Assembly (NCBI GenBank): GCA_032718565.1
Contig: JAVGVS010000467.1
Coordinates: 227,643 to 291,642, forward strand
Direction: 5' to 3'
DNA from: Distichodus sexfasciatus
Lineage: Eukaryota > Chordata > Actinopteri > Characiformes > Distichodontidae
Length of the DNA stretch: 64,000 nucleotides
This document shows, one piece after another, positions 1 to 10,900 of this stretch. The position numbers and the translations under genes were made by a program. Each line of letters starts with the position of its first letter. Positions within the stretch are counted from its first letter, which is position 1. The notes below the pieces were generated by a model. That model was not told the origin of the DNA, made no database searches, and saw only the letters and a program-made list of their open reading frames with translations.

Positions 1-179
1 TATTTTTTAAAGTAGATGGCAGCCAAAAGTAGCTTAAAATGGCGCAAAACATGGAATAATAAATAAATAAATAAAAATAACTAACACTTTTAAATCTACA
101 TGATACAAATCTTTCTCTACTGTTACTGTAAAACAGTGTTATACAGATATACTGTATATGAGATTGGAATTTAAAATAT

Positions 180-660
180 TTTGCCCGAAATTAAAGTAGA
201 CTTCATAAAATATATTATTAGTATTAAAAGTGTATAATGATAAAATCCACAATTAAAGTAGCACTACGATACAGATTTGAACCTTCTTAATCGACCTTAA
301 TGCAGCCGTTTATACATTAAATTTTGAGAAAGCAGAATAATCAAAATAATAAATAAATAATAATGAAACATTATGCGAAATTAACCTTGATATCCATTAA
401 TGTAACGCAGCTGTCCCCTCCCCCCTCCCCGAAAGTTTTTATACTTTTGATTGGAAATATGGAAGAATGAAAATAAAATAATAATTAAAAACAGCATTAA
501 AGTTGCGCTCGAACAGAGAATCGAACCGTCTTCTCAATCTCCTGTCATGCAGCTGTTTACAGACAAAAACTGGAGTTTTAATGTTTTTGAGCGAAATTAA
601 AGTCGGAAGAAGCTTTCTTAAAATGTGGAAGAATTCAAAAAAATATAAAATGATAAATAT
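180..660. repeat. Degenerate direct repeat, about 200-bp units
   Basis: The phrase CGAAATTAA recurs near 185, 375 and 590. The unit around it (ATTAAAGT, then GAACC or GAACCGTCTT, then GCAGC(C/T)GTTTA) appears at about 250-315 and again at 496-560. The copies are diverged. If the candidate exon at 714-749 is real, this lies in its first intron. No coding signal was seen in 1-700. Confidence 0.4.
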
Positions 661-713
661 AATACACGTTTAACGCTGAACTGGCACAAAATTGAAGTGT
701 CGGATCTACTCAC

Positions 714-749
714 CATTTGCGCTTTGCCGCTGCTGGAATTATCCACCAT
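714..749 (-). CDS. Candidate first coding exon of an unidentified minus-strand gene (partial)
   Basis: On the minus strand an ATG at 749-747 in a good context (GGAGAG before ATGG) opens twelve codons, MVDNSSSGKAQM, followed directly by a consensus donor (GTGAGT) at 713-708. The flank is locally CpG-rich (about 900-1230), as expected near a promoter, and a CA/TG repeat would lie in the 5' leader. The rest of the gene would continue to the left, outside the window. I do not recognise the peptide and see no second exon within 1-700. It could be a chance ATG plus donor, so confidence is low. Confidence 0.25.
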
Positions 750-796
750 CTCTCCTTCACACGGGCTTTTAACTCGCTCTCTCTCTCGGTCTCACT

Positions 797-850
797 CTCA
801 CACACACACACACACACAAACTCACTCTCACACACACACACACAAACTCA

Positions 851-891
<41 letters not shown>

Positions 892-898
892 ACACACC
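797..898. repeat. (CA)n microsatellite with CT interruptions
   Basis: Blocks of CA are broken by ACTCACTCT. Open reading frames through it (HTHTHT or SLSL peptides) are repeat artefacts. Confidence 0.95.
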
Positions 899-2087
899 AG
901 GTCGCAAAAGCGTGCACGCGACTTGTTAGAATAGAAACAGAAAAAGCAAACCCGCATTCGCCAAAAAAATTCCATTCGACTGATTTTTATTTTTCCACCA
1001 AAAAAGAAACAGAAAGAGGAAAAGAAAGAATGAGTCCGATCACATTTCTCCACTCGCTTCAACTCGTTTCGCCCTCCCCCTTTTTTTCTCTGCGCCCCCC
1101 ACCGCGTAGTAATACCGATAAGACCCGCCCATGACAAGCAACAAGTCGCGACGGTGAAAGAGATCATTTTGTAAGAGAATCGAATTCGTCGTGCACGCGC
1201 GATTAATCGACTTGAAGCGCGTGCACGTATTAATGAAAGCGGTTTGAGTTTTTATTTTTATGTATTAGATTTTCACGCGAATGTATTTGATTTGTATTAG
1301 TAAAAATTCGCGTGAGAAATATTTAAAAAATAAAATAAACAAGCAAAGGTTCAGTAATAGTTATGAAATGTATTGTTGAATATTAACAATGTTTCCTATT
1401 TAGATTGAGTGTAAGTGGGCAAATTAGTAAGATTAATAAACCTCTTAAACCATCTTAATTGTGGCTTAATTTTAACTACTTAATTTTCCTTTTCCAATAC
1501 TAAAGCGCATTTACGCCACCTGGTGGCGAGTTTTGGTGAACGCAGCTTAAATCTCAGATTTCCAGACTTGAATTTGAAGATTGATTATTTGCCACATACT
1601 TATATAAATTAGAGTAGAATATAAATATAATAATTATAAAATATAACATCGAATAGAACATAAGTTCAGGAAACGGTACAAATTTAAAAAATAAAATATT
1701 TAGAGAAGCATGTTTCCAAAAAATAGACATTTATACTATAAACACTAGCTTTACTTGTTGACTTAGTTTTAAACAGTAAATTTATTCTTCGTGCTTAAGT
1801 TATTAGAAAGCACTGACCATGAAGTGCCTGCGAAGCTTAAACATTTTATTTTAAAACCTGAGACTTGCCAGTAATTAGAAACGACACCGACATTTACACA
1901 GTGCGGAGATTAGATCCAGCACTAATATAACACACCTGACTCTGATGTTGAAAAGCGTGGCCTAATTACATTCACCAGATCGAGTTTAGTTAAGGTCATT
2001 TACGATGGCCTTTCGGGTGACCGAGACCTTACATAACAAACTGAACTCCAGATCTTTATATCCTTTACATTGTTTTATATCGATTCA

Positions 2088-2210
2088 CATTTCAGCACAT
2101 TGTTGAATATTTGTTTAATCATTTTTACGTAAGATTTATTTATAACATAATAAATGATATAAATCTTACGTAAAAATGATTAAACAAATATGCAGCAATG
2201 TGCTGAAATG
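2088..2210. mobile_element. Foldback element or near-perfect palindrome
   Basis: The left arm, starting CATTTCAGCACATTG at 2088, is the reverse complement of the right arm, ending CAATGTGCTGAAATG at 2210. The arms are about 50 bases each with very few mismatches, and the loop is about 25 AT-rich bases. This looks like a short foldback MITE. No clear target-site duplication was seen. Confidence 0.8.
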
Positions 2211-2576
2211 CAAATCTGTTTACTTTTACCACAAGTTTTCAAGTTTTCTCAGAGCTTTCTTGTATTTTCCTTGTTTTTTATTAACACATTAATATTTATT
2301 TGTTATAAAATGTACTGTATCCATAGTTTCTTCTTTTGACATTATTATTTAAACATGTATTTTTTTTAGATATTCCTAATTTGGGATACTTGTATTTTTT
2401 ATTCATTCATTCATTAACTGAAACGCTTCTTTTTAATTTATTTGTTATTCATTTGTTTTTCTCAAAAATTACACTTATTAATACTCCAATTCTCTTTAAC
2501 TGGTTAGTTGCTTATTCTTTTCTCTGACCTTATTATTAATTTAAAGCTCTTTGAGCTGTATTTTTATGTCTGAATA

Positions 2577-2588
2577 TTATTATTATTA

Positions 2589-2636
<48 letters not shown>

Positions 2637-2637
2637 G
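2577..2637. repeat. (ATT)n microsatellite
   Basis: About 20 TTA/ATT units with one interruption near 2590. Confidence 0.95.
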
Positions 2638-3029
2638 TCACATTAAAGTTAAGCAAATAAAATCATTTAGAGAAAATTTTTATTTTTAAATATCTCCAAA
2701 AAAACCAAACATTTTAAACAATATACATCTGCTTAAGCTTACATTTTTACATCTGAAGTGGAGTGGGTATAGTTATAATAATAATTTATTTATAATTGAA
2801 AGGAAATTTGAAGGAAACATTAAAAAATGTTTACATTCCAAAATGTATTTATCTATTTATTTGTTTAAGATTTAGAAATTAAAACAAAATATATATTTTT
2901 AAAAATTGTGTATTTTATATAATTTTCATTTATTTTAAATATTTTAATTCCCTTAAATTTGATCTGAAATGTGTAAATGTGTTTGTGCAACAGAGAAATC
3001 ACACACAACGCCCTTTTGGACAACGCCAA

Positions 3030-5840
3030 ATAAACTTTATTCTCAAATATTATTCACTTTCATTACAGTAAAAAGCCAGGTATCATACAGGTTCCTTTAA
3101 TATTGCAAAATAACAGTTAAATAATAGTTTTCCACAAAAACAAAATTCCAAAAAAAACAATATTCAAGTTATTGCATGTAAAGTGAGTGACGGTTAGTAA
3201 TTGCTATGTAGTGAAGATTGTCCGGTTAGTTGCATAGTAAAGGAGGACCGAGTGCAACATGAACATCAACCACAATTTATTACACATCACCCACACACTC
3301 CTCACGGAAACACACATAAATTATTCTCCAGTTCATAGCTTTGTATCCAGACATTTTCAATTTGTACATTTTACACAAAACTCTGCTGTAGTTTAGAAAA
3401 CTTAAAAAAACCACATATTCTACACCTCCGGCCATCAGTTAAAATAATGTTTACATAATGTGCACAATTTTTTGCCCCACATTGAATAATAAAGAATGAA
3501 GAGAACTCAGAACTTACCATTAGAGCCCAAACGATAAATCGCTGTGCTGACATTATTAGCCGATACGAGTTAAATGCAAATAAATCTGTCAGCGTTTTTA
3601 GATGCCGACTAACAGAAAAAGAAAGGAAAATATTCAAAAATATTATGTTTCTGCTTTTGTCCACCTGAGGCCATTACAATTTGTTTAAACCACTGTTAAA
3701 TTAAACAATGAAAATTGATTTTCCTTCCTAAATAAGTATTCCATGGAGTTTAAAAATAAACCTAATTTTGTATGTGGTATTTTGGTGAGAAGTTGAAAAA
3801 GTCTTTGTTGGACAGGAATTTGATAAATTATTTTTTTTTAAATGTAAATTAAAAATACATTCAAAAAATTAATACATTTTTAAAATCCATTTTATGGAGT
3901 TTAAATTTTGTGTTTTGTCTTGGTGAGAACTCCAACTTACACAAAGTCTAGAGTTTTTGTTTCTAGTATGTAATCTAACGGGGAGAATCCAATATACTAT
4001 TTGAAAATTAAAAATACATTTAAATTTTTTTAGCTATTTTATGGCATTTAAAAATTTATTTCAAAATCTTGGTGAAGAAATAAGACAAAAAACTAAAGTT
4101 AAAACACTTAAAACAATTAAATTTATTTTCAAACTGCATTTTATGGAATTGAAAAATAAAGTTCATTTTTAATGTGCTATTTTGGTGAGAACTTTTGTTT
4201 CTGTTATATATTGTTTTTGTTTTTTTTAATGAAAACCAAAAATAGTTTTCAATCTACAAAAAAACATTCATTTTTTGACTAAAAACCCTAATTCTAATGT
4301 ATTAAAATGTTTTAAAGTGGTATTAACACACTAAAACGAGCTTTATTTTTATTAAAAATAAACTAAATATTTGAAATTATTTTAATGGGTTACTTTAGTG
4401 AGAATTTTTTAAAGAAAAATATATCAATATGGGCTCGAATTATTAGTTCTAAGAAAGTCACAATAAAATGCTCTGTGGTAATGTTGTGTTCAATTTTTAA
4501 AACGAAAATGATTCAGCTTGTGGCTGACAAAACAAACCACAAGAGTGTTTCCCAACACACACAAACGTCATCATCATCATCACGTGCGACGGCTCCGAAA
4601 ACAAACCACAGGGGAATTCACCTCAATACCATGCTGATGTACGTGTGAATTACCTCACAAAACGTAATCTCATGAGTCAAAAACGTCTCTCAACTTCGTC
4701 CCTCAACTTCCAACAGTCACCTTTATTAAATAACTCTGAATTAAATAAATCATCCGGAACAGATGTGCCTGGGCCACATTTCACTTAAACAACTGGGCAA
4801 ATTTAACTGTGGCACAGAAAAACACATGTTCAACGTTTTCAAAAATAACAATAAAGAAAGTAGGAGAGCAGATCCATAATGAAACATCCGTAACACAAAG
4901 TAGATAAACTAGTAACAAGTAAATAAAAATATGAAGAAGGACATCACGGTTATTATAGTATCTGTAAAAAATAAAATACTGTGAAACATCAATTTACAGG
5001 CAGCTGTTTGTGATAAAAGGCAAAGAAAAGTGACAAAAGCTGAAGTTAAAAAGTGAAAGAAGTGAGACTTGCAAACTCATCACTGTTCTTCACCACTTCA
5101 CCAAAAAACCATCTGTTCAGTCGAGACGCGGCACAATATGAGAACACAGCTAATTGTTTTAATGTTTTAACAAGTGTCCCTGCTCTCTACTGCACCACAT
5201 ACACAAATAACTGCTACTGCATCTCTCCATCTCCTTCCAGCGTCAAAGCCCTCGGTCAGAAAAGGCAGCGAAGAAAGAAATCAAACGGAGTAAAGTGCAA
5301 CTTAAAGTAAAGCTTATCGTGAAACACAAACATGCAAAATCTTCTCTTTTATTTGAGCAGTTTTGATGAACTGTTCCTTTAATATTCCTCACTGTTAACA
5401 GCTACATCAGGCCTGGACTGGGTGAGGGAACCGATTAAGATTTTCGTGAAATAAAGTCTGAAAAATCCCAAATTTGCTCAATCAGAAAGACTCAGCGGTT
5501 CCTAAAGCACAAATTTGGTCGGACTGAACCCAGTTTGCAGGTTCTGGTTCCCCTTCGAGTGCGTTCCCAACGTGACATAAAGTCGTAGGTCAGACGCAAA
5601 GTTTCTCAACGTTCCCGTTTTGTTCTGCAGTGATTTTTACGGTTCCGGAAACTAGAAAGTAGCAGCTGATGATGTAGAACTGAGCAATTTCAACATTCAC
5701 TTGAGCTTTTCCTCAACTTTTGGAGCGTCATAAAATCATAAAATACTAATAAAGGAAACACTTGAGCTGATCCACGTTGGCAATTTCCCCAAACATCACT
5801 AACATCAGTCAGACCCTCCAGGATTTCGCAATGTTGCGAT
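3030..5840. other. AT-rich intergenic DNA downstream of fam219b
   Basis: No coding region was recognised; reading frames of 70-97 codons here look like chance. A tandem repeat occupies 3720-4420. TTTATT motifs on the plus strand (for example near 3036) would be AATAAA on the minus strand, but nothing links them to a transcript. Confidence 0.5.
3720..4420. repeat. Degenerate tandem repeat, about 100-240 bp spacing
   Basis: A core of ATTTTATGGAGTTTAAAAAT followed by TTTTGGTGAGAA recurs near 3741, 3892, 4039, 4137 and 4383. The copies share the order TATGG(A/C)(G/A)TT, then an AT-rich spacer, then TTGGTGA(G/A)AA. The array is old and diverged. Confidence 0.6.
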
Positions 5841-5846
5841 CGCAAT

Positions 5847-6512
5847 AGGGCTGCAACAACTAATCGATTCAACTGCTTAAAATCGATTATTGAGATAGTT
5901 GGCAACTACTGTAATAATGGATTAGTTGGGTCTACGTTATTATACACATATGTACAGTGGCTACTCCCTAATGTGGGGGCAGTAAGCTGACCAAAGCCGC
6001 AGTGGCAGTAAAGCAGCATTGAGCTGGACGCCGACCGCCATAACAGAAGAATAAGAAGAATAACTCTCCCCATTTATTACAGACAAAACTCATTTTTAGC
6101 TGATAAATAAAAACCAGCATTCTACTCACAATACAGACATTTACTTGATAATTTCAGTTATTATTCCGATGCGTGTCCACCGCGTTATTGTGACGCGACT
6201 CTCATGTGGAACGCCAGAATTCTCAGAGAAATGAGTCAAAAATTAGGCCAAAATGAGTCCAAATTGGATAAAAATGGTCAAAACTTCAATATTTCTTCAT
6301 TTTCAATGAATTTTCCCCCATTTTATAAGGTTAGAGAGTAAAAAATAAATTTAGAAAAATAGAAACAGTTTGTTTTATTAAATGCTGGAAATGACAGTTT
6401 CTTTTCCTTTTTTTATCCGATTAATAAGTGATTAATCGAAAAAATAGTCAGCAGATGAAATTTTTCCCAATTACCGCAACTTTTCCGCAATTTTTGACCA
6501 ATCATTGCAGCT
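5847..6512. mobile_element. hAT-like nonautonomous element (AGGGCTGCAAC ends)
   Basis: The left end AGGGCTGCAACAACTAATCG is matched at the right by an inverted ATTGCAGCTC near 6503-6512. Internal AATCGATTA motifs occur at both ends (5860-5895 and 6415-6440). The layout resembles a dispersed teleost repeat with these ends. No exact target duplication is visible, so the ends are approximate. Confidence 0.55.
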
Positions 6513-6893
6513 CAAAATCCGAGTCCCGAATCTGATCTCAGGCAGACGCTCAACACGAACCCACGCAGGTGTGTTAAAAATAAAAAAGCCTCAAGGATTG
6601 TGGAATTGCACAACTCTGGGTGTAGAGCGTTTGTGGTCGGTGTGGTTGTGGCAGCAACGTTAAGAGAACGGGACGAGACCTGACTGCGCTCTGTCTGTTC
6701 ACGTTTCTGAATCAGTTTCACTTTGAAGTGAAGAAGAGTTTTGCAAGTGTTCAAATTGAAGCGTCAAAACGTTCCCTTTTCCTCCCGTCACGCAGATGTA
6801 TCTAAGATTCAAGGCTTTGGTGAAGAACAAATCTTAAACTGGAGATGCGTTTCCACGAGAAAATGTCAATGTGATTGCTCAAGTTTTGTAGCT

Positions 6894-7266
6894 GTAAGGC
6901 CATGTCCACACGTACACAGGTATTTCTGAAAACAGAGATTTTCCGTTTTCGGAAACTGTCCAAGCAGAAAGACTTTGACTAAAATGCATTGAAGTGAATG
7001 GGGAAAGAACGAAGGATGAAGGTAAAAGTGTGAAACAGACGAGTGCGGGAGGAAGACAGACTGAGGTGTGTGTTCAGTGAGGTGGTCTGAGGTGGGATAA
7101 GAACCGTTGTGTGAAAATAGCTTTCGAGTCTCAAATCCCATGTATTCTTATTGGGAGAAAATGAATGGGTTCCAATAGGGGACAAATAAACGACAGGATA
7201 AAAAGATGGAAAAGACGAGTGCGGGTCATGGCGCTTACAGATACGACAAGTGGCACGTGGGCCCTT
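6894..7266. mobile_element. Probable PIF/Harbinger-like miniature element, degraded
   Basis: The left end reads TAAGGCCATGTCCACACG followed by TTCCGTTTTCGG. A possible degraded inverted right end is CACGTGGGCCCTT at 7254-7266. It has the GGCC-plus-CCACACG end style of the well-preserved elements at 45041 and 63644. The right boundary is uncertain. Confidence 0.4.
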
Positions 7267-7904
7267 GAATCGTGCAGAGTTTGGTGGCTTTGTGAGGAAC
7301 GGCGGTCCGCACTTTGACATATTTAAGAAAGCGGTGTGTGTAAGAAGTCTGACGTTGGTAAACCTGCGTTAAAGTTAGCGCTGTGAAGCAGCTTTTTGGG
7401 AACGCATCTCTAGAAAGAGGTGCTCTCTTCTGCACGTTGGTTCTAAGCAACAGCGACGAGATTGAGGAAATTTGGGAATTTTTACTTCTTAGGACGAATG
7501 AGGATGTTTTATTTTTCCTTTTTGGTCAAAAGATGTTGGTTTTGTGTTACTTCTTTAGCTGAACGATTCGTTTTTTGAACGTTTTCAACCAAAACTTACT
7601 TTTTAACTTCTTTGGCCAGAAGATATTCGTTTTTCGCTTTAGCTGAAGGGCATTTGTTTTGACGTCTGTTTTAATTTTACTCCTCCAAAAGCTGTTCATA
7701 GTTTTGTTATTTTACATCTTCGGCCCGAAAGACTTGTTTATTCTTTTTAACTCGGCTTCGTCCGGCCGAAAGGAAACCCTCGTTCCACGAGGCCACGGCG
7801 TCCCTGGATTCCGTCCGCGGTCGACGTCTTTGGCTGTAGCGCTCCTTTAAGGGTTAAAGGTGTAAGTGTGAGGGTGAGAGGAGGTGCGGAGGGGGTGGGG
7901 TCTC
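7267..7904 (-). other. Region downstream of fam219b, probably holding its 3' UTR
   Basis: On the minus strand an AATAAA lies at 7742-7737, about 160 bases after the fam219b stop, and another at 7513-7508. Either could set the transcript end. The stretch 7540-7790 holds loose repeats of ACTTCTTTGGCCAGAAGAT-like text. No other coding signal was seen. Confidence 0.45.
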
Positions 7905-10900
7905 TCACTGCATGGAGCAGGACGGCGAGTCCGAGCAGCAGCAGCACACAGACGAGCCCATGGGTTTGGGCGGAATCAGGTCCAGATCCTCGTCGTCTGG
8001 AATCTCGTCCAGACGATATCCGTCTTTCAGCAGCTGCTGGCTCAAATCCGGGTGCACCTGGAGCCAGCGAGGGAGGGAGAGAAAACGAGGGGAGTGAAAA
8101 GGAAAGTTAATTTATGACCGAATTAAACTATAACTTTGAGTTTTCAATGATGAGATATTGCAGCTACACATTTAAGGTGTGATGGATGATATAATAATCA
8201 CTTTGCAACAGCGACAGAATTTTGAACCCTGACAAAAGTTAGATACTGTATGAGTACAAAAACATATTTGAAATCAAATAAATAAACATTAAAACAAATT
8301 TTCAACTATTATTCTACATTTTACAGTTTAATAAATAAATACTTAAATAACGCAGGTGTCACCTCTGCAGAGGAATATCCAGAAGAATACTGCGACTCCA
8401 GCTCCACATCACTGATGGAAAAACACAGGCCCAAATTAACGTTAAACCTGGACGAACACATTTTTATTAAAAACAAAAGCATTCCTGGCTATGTTATTAA
8501 TTAAACTCAGGGCTGGAGTGGAGTTAAAGTACAGAGACTTCTGCTCAAAAACGGACTTTAAATGGAAGTTGTGCTCTCAACGTTTTACTAGAGTTTCAAA
8601 ACTGGAGACTTTTCAGAAATCACTTTTAGAAATGTTTACGTATTTGGAAGTACTTTTATATTTAATTTTACATGTCAAAGCACTGTTTTATCGTTGCCTC
8701 AAACACGAAGTACCAAAGTACTTACTCATTTGTGACAATAAAACACAATAAAACAAAAAGTATAAGTATAGGACTTAAGAATTTAACACTTTTACTTTTG
8801 CATCAAATACTTAAACATCGTATCTAAAATCACTGTATTGTCACTGCCACAAATATTTACATGTTACAAAGTACTTAAGCATTTCATTTTTAATGTAAAA
8901 GCACTATTTTATTGAAAATCATTTTTAAAACCCAGTCACACTCATGATGAGGGTTTGTGGTATAAAAGTGTAATGTGTGTCTAGTATAATGTGAGGTAAA
9001 AGTCTTTAGTTTCCAAAATATACACTGCCCTCCAAAAGTTTGGAAACGCCTCTGGCAAAGTGGGGTTTTTGACGATATCAGCATAAATCCTCATCACTTT
9101 TTGGTGCAAACACATTAAAGTAACATGACATTATCTTTGGATACCAGCAATAATCATTTTTATTTTGATTACATAATAATGTAGCTCAACCCAACTGATC
9201 TGATGCCCAGCTGTAATAGCTGCTAATGGTGGATATTTTGATGAATCCAGAATTGAAGTATTTTCTATGTATAAACTGTTTAATAAACTGTTTATGTAAT
9301 AAAATATGTTTTGGTAGTTTGTGTTGTCCCTTATCAGTGCAACATTATCACAAATTAAAAAGGATTCATGGCAACACTGTCCAAAACCCCACTCTGCCAG
9401 GGGCGTTTCCAAACTTTTGGAGGGCAGTGTATACTCAAGTAAAGTACAAGAACTCAAATATTTTTTTATATCCTTACTGTCCACATCTGTTCAGCAATAA
9501 AGCAGCAGGTTCCCTAAACTCTAAAAGCAGCAGGTTGGACGTGACTGTTGAAGTTATTTTGGATGATAATTTGCATGTACAGTGTGAAATGATAAAATCG
9601 AGTTTAAGTTACTCACCTGTCTGAGTCGAGAGATATCAGAGTGTCTTCTGCGTTCTGACTAAGTGCTGCGTATCCTTTATTAAACTTCACACTAAAATGG
9701 AGACGCAAATACGTGAAAATATGAACCAAGAAACATTCACTTCTTACTTCTTAAAAACGGCATGAAACAGCCGCCCTGAATTTGACCAGTTGTTGTTATT
9801 ATTATGTTGTTACTGCGGTGAGCGATCACATCGTTATCTGACGTTATTCCACACCTCTTCCGGGCGCTGCTCTTCCAGCAGTTTTGTGCTAGAAGCTTAG
9901 TTGTAACTCTCATCTCTCTTACTTTTATCATCCCTCGTTCTTTCCCCATTCACTTAGCAACCACCTAGCAACACTGCAACCACTATAATAATCTAGCAAC
10001 GACCTTAGCAACCACCTAGTAACACTGCAACCACTATAATAGTCTAGCAACGACCTTAGCAACCACCTAGTAACACTGCAACCACTATAATAATCTAGCA
10101 ACACTTTAGCAATGACCTTAGCAACCACCTAGCAACACTTGTTACATAGCAACCACTATAATAACCTAGTCATGCCTTAGCAACACCTAGCAGCCTAGCA
10201 ACCCCCATAATAACGTAGTAATGCCTTAGCAACACCTAGCAGCCTAGCAACCACTATAATAACCTAGCAACACCTTAGCAAAAACCTAACACCACCTTAG
10301 AAACCACCTAGCAATTACCTTAGCAACACCATAGCAATTACCTTAGCAACACTTTAGCAACCACCTAGCAATTACCTTAGCAACACCATAGCTATTACCT
10401 TAGCAACACCATAGCAATCACCTTAGCAAAAACCTAAAACCCCTTAGCAAAAACCTAGCAGCACCTTAGCAACCACTTAGCAACATCATAGCAATTACCT
10501 TAGCAATTACCTTAGCAACCACCTAGCAATTACCTTAGCAACACCACAGCAATTACCTTAGCAAAAACCAAACAACACCTTAGCAAAAACCTAGCAACAC
10601 CTTAGCAAAAACCTAGCAACACCTTAGCAGCCAACTAGCAACACCACAGCAATTACCTTAGCAACAATCTCAACAACACCTTAGCAACCACATAGCAACA
10701 CCTTAGCAACCACATAGCAACACCTGAGCAATGATCTCAGCAAAACCTTAGCATCCACTTTGGAACAGCTTAGCAACTGCAAAGGCGCAATCACATTGGT
10801 ATTTTCTTGTGGAAATGCAGCTCTAGTTATTGTTATAAGTTAGCTCCCTCTCCATTTTATAGGGCTGGGTATCGCTGCTGATTCCCTGAATCGATTCGAT

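Larger units (their letters stand above)
1250..3030. other. AT-rich intergenic DNA
   Basis: No gene was recognised. The stretch holds a foldback element (2088-2210) and an ATT microsatellite (2577-2637), listed separately. The rest is AT-rich with only short chance reading frames. Confidence 0.6.

Noticed and set aside
9131..9484. 117-codon minus frame in the Tc1-like element as transposase
   Set aside because: Too short, no DDE or helix-turn-helix motif visible, and it crosses the inverted end.
9948..10785. CRISPR-like regular repeats
   Set aside because: Units are variable, directly adjacent and without unique spacers; the setting is a vertebrate intron.
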